Shown in pieces: positions 53,290-62,770 of a stretch of DNA of 64,000 nt. Both the position numbers and the translations under genes were made by a program. Source of the DNA: Sulfolobus acidocaldarius SUSAZ (GTDB lineage Archaea > Thermoproteota > Thermoprotei_A > Sulfolobales > Sulfolobaceae); contig CP006977.1 in NCBI GenBank assembly GCA_000508305.1, positions 432,621 through 496,620 on the forward strand. Direction: 5' to 3'. The notes below the pieces were generated by a model, which was not told the origin of the DNA, searched no databases, and was given only the letters and a program-made list of their open reading frames with translations. The stretch's first letter is position 1, and the number at the start of each line of letters is the position of its first letter.

Positions 53290-54729
53290 AATTTTTTCAC
53301 ATCCAATTATACTAACTATTTCATATGATCTTTGTGATAGAAACTCCTTCAGTTTATTCTTAAGATCATAAATTACATCCTTGTCTATAGTCGAGGGCAT
53401 TTCTGATTGGAAATATGGATATGTGAAAAAGACATTATAAGGCACACATCCATAAAATGGTAGAACAATATACACATCTGCATTTTTCATATCTTCAATA
53501 TTTTTTAAGGGGTTATTTTTACTATCACCGCAATATAGAACAAGGGCTTTGCTTCTTTGTTTAATCTTGCTTAGTGTATATGTATGTCTAATTACTTCTG
53601 GTCTATGAAGAGAGGAGTTATCAAATAAGAATACTCCTTTAACTTCTCCCTTAACCCTCGGATCATACTTTTCAAGATATTTCGAATAGTTTAGAATTCT
53701 TTTAAATGCCTCAAAGGTTGATGGATGCGAATATGCTTTCTGTTGTATATATTCAAATAATCGTCCTTCTTTTAGGCTTTGTTTTATATAATTTATTTCT
53801 TCTTTTATAACATAAAGGTTATGCAATGCTATTAAACGTACTTTTTGCTCCTCTGGCATTTCCATTACATCTTTTGGGCTGTATCTAGAGCATATAGGGC
53901 ATGAGCAAGGGAAATAATCAAGCTCTTCAAGCCTATAAACGCGTTCTCTTGTCATATACCTATGATCCCTAGCATAGAGTATGTAAGACGCTGAATCAAA
54001 TGTATCTACACCCAACGCTACAGCAAAAGCGAATATATGTGGATGACCTCCCCCAAATAAATGGAATGGTTTTCCTCTACTAACATTACTTTTTGATTTA
54101 TAAATCATATCTATAAGCGGAGCATATTCGTATCTCTGCATCAAAACAGTTGGACTACCTAAAGCTAACATTTTATAGTCTTGGTTCATGTCAGCAATTT
54201 TAGCAGAATATTCTATGAGATCTAAATACATACCACCTTGTATAGGATGAACCCATATTATTTCGTCTTTAGATATCTCAACAAATTTAGAAGCTTCTTT
54301 AGCTCTACTTATAGTACTTTCGACACTTTTCTCAGCTTCCTTTTTATCCTCCGTGAGACCTGTCGGTATATCTAATATAACTGCTATGTCTGGCTTTAGT
54401 TTGGTCTCATAATTTACTATATCTACATTACTGACATCGATATCTCCATACTGTAAGATCTGGTATGCACCTGAATCCGTCATAAGTATCTTGTTATAAT
54501 TAAGGATGGAATGAAGGTCTTCATCTTTGCCTATATACTTTTTGATTAAAAATGCATTAGTAATTATACTTTCAAAGCCTACAGATAAGATATCCTGAAT
54601 GGTTATTTCATTCTTTACTGGATTTATGACAGGAAAAAATGCTGGTGTTTCTAATTTTCCGTGCTTAGTCTCTAAGATTCCTATTCTTCCTGCAAGATCT
54701 TCATCTTTAATTTCGAAATCTCCTATCAT
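53233..54729 (-). CDS. tgtA: Archaeosine tRNA-guanine transglycosylase, without PUA domain
   Basis: Exchanges G15 of tRNA for preQ0 on the way to archaeosine. The 498 residues show the catalytic loop [54 protein letters not shown], and the zinc site CSCPIC with a downstream His. The C-terminal half matches the ArcTGT C1/C2 region, but no PUA domain follows; the PUA protein at 52061-52567 probably replaces it. The last 57 bp overlap the PAC2 gene antisense. Confidence 0.92.
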   Translation of the reverse strand: MIGDFEIKDEDLAGRIGILETKHGKLETPAFFPVINPVKNEITIQDILSVGFESIITNAFLIKKYIGKDEDLHSILNYNKILMTDSGAYQILQYGDIDVSNVDIVNYETKLKPDIAVILDIPTGLTEDKKEAEKSVESTISRAKEASKFVEISKDEIIWVHPIQGGMYLDLIEYSAKIADMNQDYKMLALGSPTVLMQRYEYAPLIDMIYKSKSNVSRGKPFHLFGGGHPHIFAFAVALGVDTFDSASYILYARDHRYMTRERVYRLEELDYFPCSCPICSRYSPKDVMEMPEEQKVRLIALHNLYVIKEEINYIKQSLKEGRLFEYIQQKAYSHPSTFEAFKRILNYSKYLEKYDPRVKGEVKGVFLFDNSSLHRPEVIRHTYTLSKIKQRSKALVLYCGDSKNNPLKNIEDMKNADVYIVLPFYGCVPYNVFFTYPYFQSEMPSTIDKDVIYDLKNKLKEFLSQRSYEIVSIIGCEKILHIDSIRGAPVNLLLNKL

Positions 54730-54730
54730 T

Positions 54731-55165
54731 TCATGATCCTTTTTTCTTTTTATCGATATAGGAGTTAAATATATCGTAAACCTTCTGAGCTAATGGACCG
54801 CTACCTTCAACACCATTTTCAGTAACCTTAACCCTATCTAATATTGTTACTACTCCAGCCTCTTCATAGACTTTGATGTCAGTGGTTCTTAAATTTAGTT
54901 CTTTTGTAATTACATCTGCAAACTCTCTGGGATCAAATAGAGGTGCAGATTTAACTAGAATTTCAGTTATCATATTTCCATTAATTATCACCTTATAGTA
55001 TATGTTGTTGTCATTATCTTTTGCGTTGAGTAGAGATATCATGAATGGAGAGACCTCAAAAGAGCTTAAAACTCCTGAATATACTTTGTTATTGTTTAGC
55101 TTGACTATGATAGTCTTATCCAGTAAGGATCCTAGATCCCCCGAAATTCTTCTACTTACACTCAT
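54731..55165 (-). CDS. Sm-like protein SmAP3 (Lsm with C-terminal domain)
   Basis: A 144-residue protein. Sm1 motif [20 protein letters not shown] with [18 protein letters not shown], and Sm2 region [13 protein letters not shown], form the Lsm core (about residues 5-75). The remaining 70 residues ([20 protein letters not shown]) match the extra domain known from crenarchaeal SmAP3. I choose the ATG of [10 protein letters not shown]; the frame extends to 55393 but that part overlaps rpoG antisense and has no family support. It lies 1 bp from tgtA. Confidence 0.88.
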   Translation of the reverse strand: MSVSRRISGDLGSLLDKTIIVKLNNNKVYSGVLSSFEVSPFMISLLNAKDNDNNIYYKVIINGNMITEILVKSAPLFDPREFADVITKELNLRTTDIKVYEEAGVVTILDRVKVTENGVEGSGPLAQKVYDIFNSYIDKKKKGS

Positions 55166-55235
55166 ACATATTATGATATGACTAACATGGTTAATAATAT
55201 TATTCAGTGGATGTGGTATTTTATGATAGAGAGTT

Positions 55236-55610
55236 GTGAAGGAAATGATGCAAGGAACCTGTAAAATATCTTCCATCGAAAAGGGGGCATTAAAGAATTT
55301 ATATGTAGTTAAGATGTATTGTAATAATGACCTGAAGATAGAGTTTGATATAACAAAAGAACTTAGTATATTTTCTAAGGATGAAGAGGTCACATTTATA
55401 ATATCACGCGAAAAGCCTGAATATAGTGAAAAGGATTTCTGTGCTCACGGCTACCTATTCCTTGAGAGGCAACAAGACGATGGAAGTTTCATAGATGAGA
55501 TCTCCCTATATGGTTTAATTGTTAAAATTTTAAGCAAAAATGGATTAATTAATAGTAAGTTATTTAAAATGATGGATCATATATATTATTGCGTAAAGAA
55601 AAAGGCTTAA
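55236..55610 (+). CDS. rpoG: RNA polymerase subunit G (Rpo8/Rpb8)
   Basis: Crenarchaeal homologue of eukaryotic Rpb8, 124 residues. The order [40 protein letters not shown], and the terminal [11 protein letters not shown] matches the Rpo8 family. It starts with GTG (MKEMMQGT); an ATG three codons later is possible. It is divergent from SmAP3 and convergent with psmB2, overlapping the latter by 4 bp. This subunit is found in crenarchaea and korarchaea, supporting the taxonomic call. Confidence 0.88.
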   Translation: MKEMMQGTCKISSIEKGALKNLYVVKMYCNNDLKIEFDITKELSIFSKDEEVTFIISREKPEYSEKDFCAHGYLFLERQQDDGSFIDEISLYGLIVKILSKNGLINSKLFKMMDHIYYCVKKKA

Positions 55611-56194
55611 ATTTTTATGAAATCTTCGTAGATATTGTTTTTGTTTATGATTAATATATCTATACCGTCACCAGACATTACATCTCTTTCCAATGCTGAT
55701 TTCATAGATTTTATGGCTAATTCTTTTGCAGCCTCAGAAGTAAGCGATTCCTTGTATTCGGCTTCAAGTACACCTATAGCTACACGTGCTCCAGAACCTA
55801 CAGCAGCATAGGAATCTTCTATTAATGAGCCAATTGGATCTAGTATGAATAGTTTTGGACCGTCCTCATCAACACCTCCAAACAATAACTCTGATATATA
55901 TGGAAGAACTTTATTTTGGTATAATATTACTGAAAGTAGTTTAGCTGCAGCTCTTGCGGATATTTTTCTGGAATTATACATCTCATAATACTTAATTTCA
56001 ACATTCATTATCCTAGTCAAAGTTTGAATATCTCCTACTATTCCTGCACCTGCGATTCCAAATCTTCCAAGCTTGAATACTTTTCTTGCTGATTTGCTTA
56101 AAACAAAATCCCCATAACTCAATCTTCTCTCTGCTGCTAATACTACACCATCCTTGGTCTTTATTCCTATAGCAGTAGCGGGTAATTCCTCCAA
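55607..56194 (-). CDS. psmB2: Proteasome beta subunit 2, probably non-catalytic
   Basis: A 195-residue 20S beta subunit. The N-terminus [20 protein letters not shown] lacks the Gly-Thr processing site, and the position equivalent to Thr1 is Ala; the Asp17 equivalent is Glu (AAERR), while Lys33 is kept in [10 protein letters not shown]. The SGDGID motif is intact. This fits the second, inactive beta subunit known in Sulfolobus, so an active PsmB1 must be encoded elsewhere. It starts with TTG. Confidence 0.9.
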   Translation of the reverse strand: MEELPATAIGIKTKDGVVLAAERRLSYGDFVLSKSARKVFKLGRFGIAGAGIVGDIQTLTRIMNVEIKYYEMYNSRKISARAAAKLLSVILYQNKVLPYISELLFGGVDEDGPKLFILDPIGSLIEDSYAAVGSGARVAIGVLEAEYKESLTSEAAKELAIKSMKSALERDVMSGDGIDILIINKNNIYEDFIKI

Positions 56195-56223
56195 ATTTGA
56201 CCCCTATTAATTCAAACCTCGCA

Positions 56224-57510
56224 TTAACTTAAATTATTTATTAATACATCCTCTATTTTCTCTAACTTTACAGTTTTTTGCTCTCTTTTTTTAAGGAACT
56301 TAATGGTAATACTATTTTCTTCCAATTCCTTCTTACCTATCAATGCAATTGCGTCATATCCTTCCTCCACATAATATATCATTAATTTGGAAAGAGGTAC
56401 GTCTTTTAAGTTTAAGACACCTATAATATTATTTTTCCTTAATATATTCAGTAACCTTATCGCTAAACTTAAGCTATCCTTCGTTGATATTAAGGGAATT
56501 ACGGCAATCTTTTTCCTTTGTAGATCAGATTTAATTTTGTTTATAACTAATGCTGTCCTCTCTACACCTATAGCAAATCCGATTGCCGGAGTATCAGTTC
56601 CACCGTACAATCTCACTAGATTATCATACCTTCCTCCGCCAGCTATACTAAAACTTACATCAGGGTGAACTACCTCAAATATTACTCCAGTATAATAGGC
56701 TAGACCTCTCACAAAACCTAAATCTATTTTTATTTTAACTCCAAGATCTTCAAGCACTTCGCATATAAACGAAAGCTTATTTATTTCTCCCTCCAAATTA
56801 AAGTTATATTTTGAAATCTCTTTTCTTAAACTTTCTAGTTTATCAGGCTCTATTTTATCAAATTTTAATGATATTAAATATGTTATCAGATCTTTGTAAT
56901 TATTATCAGTAAATTCTTTAAGCGCATCATCTACTTTTCCTTTATCTATAAGATGAAGTAAATGTTCCTGCTGTTCCTCGCTTATTCCAGCCTTATTGAA
57001 TATTTCCCTATAAATTCCTATATTATTAATTTTTATTATGATTTTGTCCTTAAGCCCTAGTGAATCATATATTTCATTTAATAAACTGATAACCTCGATG
57101 TCTGCAAAAGAGGACGATGAAGCTAATAATTCTACTCCAGCTTGTCTAAATTCCCTGTAACGACCGAATTGTGGTTCATCATATCTATATACTTGACCCA
57201 CATAAAATAGTCTCAATGGCTTAGGCAGATGCTGCATTGAGTTGAGATAAACTCTAACTATACTAGGAGTGATCTCAGGTCTTAAGGCGACTTCTCTATC
57301 TGCTTTATCTTTGAATACATACATAGTTTTTCTTATTTCTTCTCCACTTTTAAGTGAAAATAATTTAAAATCCTCAACGATAGGTGTATATACTTCTTGA
57401 TATCCTGAGTTTAGTACAACACTCCTGAACGTCTCTTCAATAAACTTTATTTTATTTAACTCTTCTCCATAATAATCTTTCATACCTCTAATTGGTTCAA
57501 ATTCGCTCAA
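56224..57510 (-). CDS. hisS: Histidyl-tRNA synthetase
   Basis: Class II synthetase of 428 residues. Motif 1 is EVYTPIVEDF, motif 2 is FYVGQVYRYDEPQFGRYREF, the histidine-A signature is RGLAYYTG, and motif 3 is TPAIGFAIGVERTAL. A C-terminal anticodon-binding domain follows (KKIAVIPLISTKDSLSLAIR). It starts with TTG (MSEFEPIRGMKDYY) 6 bp after the small upstream gene. Confidence 0.97.
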   Translation of the reverse strand: MSEFEPIRGMKDYYGEELNKIKFIEETFRSVVLNSGYQEVYTPIVEDFKLFSLKSGEEIRKTMYVFKDKADREVALRPEITPSIVRVYLNSMQHLPKPLRLFYVGQVYRYDEPQFGRYREFRQAGVELLASSSSFADIEVISLLNEIYDSLGLKDKIIIKINNIGIYREIFNKAGISEEQQEHLLHLIDKGKVDDALKEFTDNNYKDLITYLISLKFDKIEPDKLESLRKEISKYNFNLEGEINKLSFICEVLEDLGVKIKIDLGFVRGLAYYTGVIFEVVHPDVSFSIAGGGRYDNLVRLYGGTDTPAIGFAIGVERTALVINKIKSDLQRKKIAVIPLISTKDSLSLAIRLLNILRKNNIIGVLNLKDVPLSKLMIYYVEEGYDAIALIGKKELEENSITIKFLKKREQKTVKLEKIEDVLINNLS

Positions 57511-57516
57511 TCTAGT

Positions 57517-57792
57517 TCATTTCTTATTTAGCCTTACCTCGGATAAAAAATAATATGTTACATCACCATATTTATCAACAACAGCTATAACACTATTTTT
57601 ATTAATTTTTGATGAAAAGCTTAGAAATCTTTCTAACTCTTTAGCGTTTATTTTATTATTCTCATTAAGAACCATTATCACATATTCGTTATCTTTAACA
57701 AGAATATAGTTATTTAATTCTACAGGTTTCTTACCTCTACTCTTAAGGTCAGATATTACTATAAATTTGTCAATATTTGTACTTTCAGTCAT
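57517..57792 (-). CDS. Probable structural subunit of tRNA-splicing endonuclease
   Basis: A 91-residue protein. ISDLKSRGKKPVELNNYILV and VIAVVDKYGDVTYYFLSEVR match the C-terminal domain of archaeal EndA (the DLxxRGy start and the AVVD-x-x-G-D-V-T-Y-Y end strand), but catalytic Tyr/His/Lys positions are not evident. Crenarchaea use an alpha2beta2 enzyme with a short non-catalytic beta, and the three intron-bearing tRNAs here would be substrates. It precedes hisS. Confidence 0.6.
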   Translation of the reverse strand: MTESTNIDKFIVISDLKSRGKKPVELNNYILVKDNEYVIMVLNENNKINAKELERFLSFSSKINKNSVIAVVDKYGDVTYYFLSEVRLNKK

Positions 57793-57824
57793 CTATCTCT
57801 GAGTATCTACATTTGTCAAACAAC

Positions 57825-57838
57825 GTAAAAATATTTTT
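57825..57838 (+). promoter_or_regulatory. TATA box of tfb3
   Basis: GTAAAAATATTTTT is centred about 25 bp before the tfb3 ATG and predicts a leaderless mRNA. I looked for the hexamer linked to the Sulfolobus UV response (ANTTTC) in the 63 bp gap and did not find a clear copy. Confidence 0.55.
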
Positions 57839-57855
57839 CAGGAGATTTTTGTCCT

Positions 57856-58443
57856 ATGGAATGTCCCGAGTGTAAGAGTAAAGAAATAGTATGGGATTAC
57901 AAGTGCGGAAATTTGGTGTGTAGTAATTGCGGATTAGTTCTAGATAAGATCTACGACGATTATAACTATGTCGACAATGAAATTATGATAAAAATACAAT
58001 CCACTTTTGCTAACGTCACAATTTTAACTTATAAAGATAAAATTGAAAAATTTAATAAAATTATAAAATTTAATAGTAAATTATCAAAAAAACAACTTCC
58101 TAAAAGTAGAAAATTATTAAATTATAATAACGCAATAATTAGATCCTCTAGTGCTACAATTATAAAATACTTGGATTTTAATGAAAAGCTATTACTTGTA
58201 TATGACATTATTGATTCTATTCAAATGTTGAACAATATTTCAATTAAGTATAAAGTTGCATTAGCGATGTATTTCTACGATAAGAAAACTTTTAACAAAA
58301 TTATGAATAATTTAGAGATAAGCAACAAGTATTTTAACAAGATACTAAGAAGACTTAATAGTAAGGAAAAGATGATAATAATGGAAAAAGTCATTAATTT
58401 ACTAGAACAAAGATTAATTAGTCAAACGTTAAAAACGATGTAA
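57856..58443 (+). CDS. tfb3: TFB3, truncated TFB paralogue
   Basis: A 195-residue TFIIB-like protein. A zinc ribbon (ECPECKSKEIVWDYKCGNLV, then CSNCG) is followed by a degenerate region without a recognisable B-finger or the two full cyclin folds; only one weak helical repeat remains. This matches Sulfolobus TFB3, reported as strongly induced by UV and acting with TFB1. The sequence is extremely AT-rich, with many Lys/Asn/Ile codons. It is monocistronic. Confidence 0.88.
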   Translation: MECPECKSKEIVWDYKCGNLVCSNCGLVLDKIYDDYNYVDNEIMIKIQSTFANVTILTYKDKIEKFNKIIKFNSKLSKKQLPKSRKLLNYNNAIIRSSSATIIKYLDFNEKLLLVYDIIDSIQMLNNISIKYKVALAMYFYDKKTFNKIMNNLEISNKYFNKILRRLNSKEKMIIMEKVINLLEQRLISQTLKTM

Positions 58444-58466
58444 AAATGATTTTTATAGATGGAAAA

Positions 58467-58479
58467 ATTTTTATATAAC
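58467..58479 (+). promoter_or_regulatory. TATA box of the thermosome gene
   Basis: TTTTTATATAACC lies about 40 bp before the ATG. A start near 58498 would leave a short leader with a GGTGA ribosome binding site six bases from the ATG at 58513. Confidence 0.6.
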
Positions 58480-58512
58480 CTCTTCTTATGAGACCACAGA
58501 CGGGTGAAACAT

Positions 58513-60174
58513 ATGTCAGCTACAGCTACAGTGGCTACAACACCTGAGGGTATTCCTGTAATTATATTAAAAGAAGGATCAAGTAGAACTTATGGTAAGG
58601 AGGCACTCAGGATAAACATAGCCGCGGTAAAAGCAGTAGAAGAGGCACTAAAAACAACATACGGACCTAGAGGAATGGATAAAATGCTTGTGGACAGCCT
58701 CGGTGATATAACAATTACAAATGATGGTGCAACTATATTAGACAAGATGGATTTACAGCATCCAGCAGCTAAACTGCTTGTTCAGATAGCCAAGGGCCAA
58801 GATGAAGAAACTGCTGACGGTACTAAAACTGCTGTAATATTTTCAGGAGAATTAGTTAAGAAAGCAGAAGAATTACTTTACAAGGAAATTCATCCAACGA
58901 TAATAGTCAGTGGTTATAAAAAAGCAGAGGAGATGGCTATAAAGACAATAGAAGAAATTTCAACGAAAGTCTCAGTTAATGATACTGAAATTCTAAGAAA
59001 AGTTGCTCTTACGTCTCTAAGCAGTAAAGCAGTAGCGGGAGCAAGAGAACATTTAGCTGATATAGTTGTAAAAGCCATAACACAGGTAGCAGAATTAAGA
59101 GGAGATAAATGGTATGTTGACTTAGACAACGTTCAGATTGTTAAGAAGCATGGCGGAAGTATAAATGATACACAGATAGTGTATGGAATTATCGTTGATA
59201 AAGAAGTGGTTCATCCTGGTATGCCAAAGAGAGTTGAAAACGCAAAAATAGCATTATTAGATGCTTCTTTGGAAGTTGAAAAACCAGAACTTGATGCAGA
59301 AATAAGGATCAATGATCCTACACAAATGAAGAAATTCCTTGATGAAGAGGAGAACATATTAAAAGAAAAAGTAGATAAAATAGCGCAGACAGGTGCTAAT
59401 GTAGTTATTTGCCAGAAAGGTATAGATGAAGTAGCGCAGCATTATTTAGCTAAGAAGGGAATTCTAGCAGTGAGAAGAGCAAAGAAGAGTGACCTAGAGA
59501 AATTGGCAAGAGCTACAGGAGGTAGAGTTGTATCTAACATTGACGAATTAACATCGCAAGATCTAGGATACGCAACACTTGTTGAAGAGAGGAAAATTGG
59601 AGAAGATAAAATGGTCTTCATAGAAGGAGCTAAGAATCCAAAGGCTGTTAGTATCTTAATCAGAGGTGGCTTAGAGAGAGTTGTAGATGAGACAGAAAGA
59701 GCATTAAGAGATGCCTTAGGAACAGTTGCAGATGTAGTTAGAGACGGAAGAGCTATAGCAGGTGGTGGAGCAGTAGAAACCGAGATAGCTAAAAGGCTGA
59801 GGAAATATGCTCCACAAGTAGGAGGAAAAGAACAATTAGCAATAGAAGCCTATGCAAATGCTTTAGAGAGTTTAGTTATGATATTGATAGAGAATGGCGG
59901 ATTCGATCCAATTGAATTACTAGTAAAACTCAGGAGTGCTCATGAGAATGAGACAAACAAGTGGCACGGAATAAATGTATATACAGGACAGATTCAAGAC
60001 ATGTGGTCATTAGGTGTCATTGAGCCTGCAGTAGTCAAAATGAACGCAATAAAGGCAGCGACTGAGGCATCCACATTAATCTTAAGAATAGATGATTTGA
60101 TCTCAGCTGGTAAGAAGAGCGAAGGAAAGACGGGAGAAAAGAAAGAGTCTGAAAAAGGTAAAGAAGAAGACTAA
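58513..60174 (+). CDS. thsB: Thermosome beta subunit (TF55-beta)
   Basis: Group II chaperonin of 553 residues, a heat-shock protein forming nine-fold double rings in Sulfolobus. ATP motifs [36 protein letters not shown]-type [14 protein letters not shown] and [13 protein letters not shown] are present. The C-terminus is a Lys/Glu-rich tail ([12 protein letters not shown]). I choose the ATG with GGTGA six bases upstream; a GTG three codons earlier is possible. The sequence is closest to beta subunits by its N-terminus [18 protein letters not shown]. Confidence 0.95.
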   Translation: MSATATVATTPEGIPVIILKEGSSRTYGKEALRINIAAVKAVEEALKTTYGPRGMDKMLVDSLGDITITNDGATILDKMDLQHPAAKLLVQIAKGQDEETADGTKTAVIFSGELVKKAEELLYKEIHPTIIVSGYKKAEEMAIKTIEEISTKVSVNDTEILRKVALTSLSSKAVAGAREHLADIVVKAITQVAELRGDKWYVDLDNVQIVKKHGGSINDTQIVYGIIVDKEVVHPGMPKRVENAKIALLDASLEVEKPELDAEIRINDPTQMKKFLDEEENILKEKVDKIAQTGANVVICQKGIDEVAQHYLAKKGILAVRRAKKSDLEKLARATGGRVVSNIDELTSQDLGYATLVEERKIGEDKMVFIEGAKNPKAVSILIRGGLERVVDETERALRDALGTVADVVRDGRAIAGGGAVETEIAKRLRKYAPQVGGKEQLAIEAYANALESLVMILIENGGFDPIELLVKLRSAHENETNKWHGINVYTGQIQDMWSLGVIEPAVVKMNAIKAATEASTLILRIDDLISAGKKSEGKTGEKKESEKGKEED

Positions 60175-61811
60175 GTAACTTTTTTTACCTTTATTATACT
60201 GTGCGATCTAATATTAGGAGAAACTAGAATAGCTTCTCCTACATCAAGTTTATCCAAAAGTTGTAGTTGATCCTTATCTAAGCTTAATGAGTCTGAAATG
60301 ACACGTTTATCTATATTAGACTTAATTGTGTGTATTATTTTAATATTAGTGTTCTTTATTACCTCCTCATCTATACTAGAAGGAGACTGTGTTATTATGC
60401 AAAGACTTACATTATACTTCCTTATTTCCTGCAACGCTCTCTTTAGCATCTCATTCTTGTTGTTAAAGTAATTATGAGCTTCCTCTATTACTAATAATAT
60501 TTTCCTATCTGAATTATTTGATCTCTCATAAAACGTAAACAAAAATTTCATCATGAATAATGAATACAATCTTCTAAGTTTCAGATTATATATGAAGCTT
60601 AAATCTATTATATTACCTCCTGATAGCTTCTCTCCTATATCATAATAAGTATATCCTGTATCAAGTGAAAATAGCTTTCTTGCAAGTGGAGTAGTTAAAA
60701 GATATAGCTTTCTACCTAATGCAAATTTTATATCTCTTATCATATAAGATTCAGTTTGTATACTTTCTAAAATTATCTTTAGAGTATCTGTATCTAACTT
60801 CCTGTATCTTTTCAGTTGTTCTATTACTAAATACAATATAAATGATTGAGGTTCAGTTAACTCTAAGGTATCCTTAAATATATCAATAATATCTTCAGTA
60901 TCTTGCTCATCCAAAGGTATGGGATTCAGTGTTAAAATATTTCTTCTAGAATAAACCTTAAATTCTGGTAATAGATGCTTGTATTCGCCATGCCAATCTA
61001 GAATTACTACATCGAAACCCTTTTTTAATAACTCTTTGCTAATAAGAGCTGCACTATTTGTCTTACCACTACCAGTTGACCCAAAGATACTTATATGTCT
61101 AAGAACATCTTTAGAGTTAAAGCCTATTTGTATTCCATAATTATTTATAACTTCACCTAATTCTATGTCATGATTTTGTAATAATATTTCCGAATCAGGT
61201 ATAGTGTATCTTTTCTCAAATACATAACCGTTATAAATCAACGCTCCAGTGACTTTCATGAGTGGAACAAACATATTCAGATTAACTTGAGAAATTTCAA
61301 GTGATATATGTGGTGCGACACTTTCCAACATGTTCTTTAAAGTATTCACTTCTTTGATGAAGTCCTCATCTTTATATGAACTATCGACCTCTGTATAAAA
61401 AGTAATACCGCTACCAGGAAGTGGATCAAAAGACGTGAGTATAACTATCTTTAGCCTTCTATCCTTATGTCTACTTATTGTTTCAACCAACTGTTTTAAC
61501 TCTTCAGAGTAGTCTAACTGTTGATCGTTTACATTCTTTTTACCTACTAACTTAAATCCTATATATGCGATGGTTTTCCCATTTATGCTTATTTTATTTA
61601 TTGAATTTTTAATCTCAAAATTCAAAATTATATTTTTAGTTTTAGTAAATAACTTATATTTACTAAAAAGAAATAAGGCTAGAATGAATAGAATAAGAAA
61701 TACAGAGATAAAAACGAGAAATAATTTAGAGAATGTTATAATATTCAATGAGTTTAACAGAACGAAAATACCTGCAAATAGCAAAATTACAGCAGGTAGT
61801 CTATTTTTCAT
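60171..61811 (-). CDS. Membrane-anchored HerA/DUF87-like ATPase
   Basis: A 546-residue P-loop ATPase. Two hydrophobic helices lie at about residues 6-22 and 29-50. The ATPase core shows Walker A FGSTGSGKTNSAALISKELL, then DVVILDWHGEYKHLL, and Walker B ILLVIEEAHNYF with NVSLCIITQSPSSID near the end. HerA/FtsK-type proteins pump DNA or remodel complexes, but this one is membrane-bound and no nuclease gene (NurA) is nearby. It overlaps the thsB end convergently by 4 bp. Confidence 0.8.
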   Translation of the reverse strand: MKNRLPAVILLFAGIFVLLNSLNIITFSKLFLVFISVFLILFILALFLFSKYKLFTKTKNIILNFEIKNSINKISINGKTIAYIGFKLVGKKNVNDQQLDYSEELKQLVETISRHKDRRLKIVILTSFDPLPGSGITFYTEVDSSYKDEDFIKEVNTLKNMLESVAPHISLEISQVNLNMFVPLMKVTGALIYNGYVFEKRYTIPDSEILLQNHDIELGEVINNYGIQIGFNSKDVLRHISIFGSTGSGKTNSAALISKELLKKGFDVVILDWHGEYKHLLPEFKVYSRRNILTLNPIPLDEQDTEDIIDIFKDTLELTEPQSFILYLVIEQLKRYRKLDTDTLKIILESIQTESYMIRDIKFALGRKLYLLTTPLARKLFSLDTGYTYYDIGEKLSGGNIIDLSFIYNLKLRRLYSLFMMKFLFTFYERSNNSDRKILLVIEEAHNYFNNKNEMLKRALQEIRKYNVSLCIITQSPSSIDEEVIKNTNIKIIHTIKSNIDKRVISDSLSLDKDQLQLLDKLDVGEAILVSPNIRSHSIIKVKKVT

Positions 61812-61831
61812 GCTAAAGAGGAACTACTTAT

Positions 61832-62230
61832 TTATGAGAGCCACTCTAATGAATGTATAGTATTCTCCGAAAGTAGCTCCCTTAATTTTTTGTTTAATTT
61901 AAAGCTTTTATTTACATGACCTTTTTCCGTGTTGCAACAAATTATTTGGTACATGGTTTCAGATGGTTTCTCTCTCATAATGTTAAGTGCTTTTGAAATA
62001 TTATCTGTACCTAGTAATAAAAGTAAAAATAATACAGTTCTAGATTTTATTCTAATATTTTTATATTGAATTAAATATTTATATAATTCACAGGCATGAG
62101 AAATAAATACTTCATCTGGTAATTCGAGTAAAACTTGTGAAACACAGCTTTCATCTACATATATGAATTTCTTCAAATCCGATTGATCTTTCATATCTAT
62201 ACTAATTATTTTATACGTCTTAGCCACCAT
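61832..62230 (-). CDS. Cgi121-like protein (possible KEOPS subunit)
   Basis: A 132-residue protein. The block FISHACELYKYLIQYKNIRI, then FLLLLLGTDNISKALNIMRE and QIICCNTEKG, resembles archaeal Cgi121 (His-Ala segment, LL-G-x-x-x-I-x-x-Ala-I helix, then a hydrophobic strand). Similarity is weak and by eye only. If correct it is the tRNA-binding subunit of KEOPS, whose Pcc1 is at 24015-24248. It overlaps the Urm1 gene by 11 bp, so the two are likely co-expressed. Confidence 0.45.
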   Translation of the reverse strand: MVAKTYKIISIDMKDQSDLKKFIYVDESCVSQVLLELPDEVFISHACELYKYLIQYKNIRIKSRTVLFLLLLLGTDNISKALNIMREKPSETMYQIICCNTEKGHVNKSFKLNKKLRELLSENTIHSLEWLS

Positions 62231-62474
62231 GATTTATTGGTAAAATATCTACTATATCTCCGTCCTTTAACTTACTATTTAATAATCTATAGTCTACACC
62301 ATTTATTAATAAAATATATCCAGATCTTATCTTATTACCATTAATTAATAACTTCTCTTCCTTATCCAACTCTTTTAATATATCTAATAAATTATCGGTT
62401 TTCAGGGAAACAACAAATTCATCTCTTCCTAACCTTGTTGCCAGAGGACCTTTTAGCCTTATCTTCACACTCAT
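62220..62474 (-). CDS. urm1: Ubiquitin-like modifier Urm1 (MoaD/ThiS fold)
   Basis: An 84-residue beta-grasp protein ending in HGG, the di-glycine needed for activation by an E1-like enzyme. SVKIRLKGPLATRLGRDEFV and KDGDIVDILPINHGG are typical of MoaD/Urm1. In S. acidocaldarius Urm1 is known to be conjugated to proteins and linked to the proteasome; it may also carry sulfur for tRNA thiolation. It lies 2 bp from rps17e and overlaps the Cgi121-like gene. Confidence 0.88.
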   Translation of the reverse strand: MSVKIRLKGPLATRLGRDEFVVSLKTDNLLDILKELDKEEKLLINGNKIRSGYILLINGVDYRLLNSKLKDGDIVDILPINHGG

Positions 62475-62476
62475 TC

Positions 62477-62725
62477 TTATGTTTCACTCTCTAAATCTTC
62501 CTCTAATTCTTCACTTGCTTCTTGAGCTTCCACTTTATTCTTAGAAATTTTAACATATCGTGTTAGATATCCTGCTATTCTATTCTTAACTTTTTTAGAG
62601 CTTACATTTACGTATTCATTTACTAGCTTTTTGTTATCGTCATATTTATCTGACGCTTGATCCTTAAATTTATCATAAAGCTCTCTTGCAACTCTTTTTA
62701 TATCTTTCGTGTATACATTGCCCAT
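62477..62725 (-). CDS. rps17e: Ribosomal protein S17e (eS17)
   Basis: Archaeal/eukaryotic small-subunit protein of 82 residues. [20 protein letters not shown] and [18 protein letters not shown] are diagnostic, and the C-terminus has an acidic tail ([10 protein letters not shown]). I start at the second in-frame ATG (MGNVYTK), matching the family; an upstream start adds MLL. It leads the string eS17-Urm1-Cgi121-like-HerA-like. Confidence 0.92.
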   Translation of the reverse strand: MGNVYTKDIKRVARELYDKFKDQASDKYDDNKKLVNEYVNVSSKKVKNRIAGYLTRYVKISKNKVEAQEASEELEEDLESET

Positions 62726-62770
62726 CAATAACACCTTATATATAATAGATAAATAAAAACAGCTAAAAAT

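Noticed and set aside
55166..55393. N-terminal extension of SmAP3 as in the longest frame
   Set aside because: The extension overlaps rpoG antisense, has no Sm-family match, and the ATG at 55165 begins exactly where the Lsm domain should.
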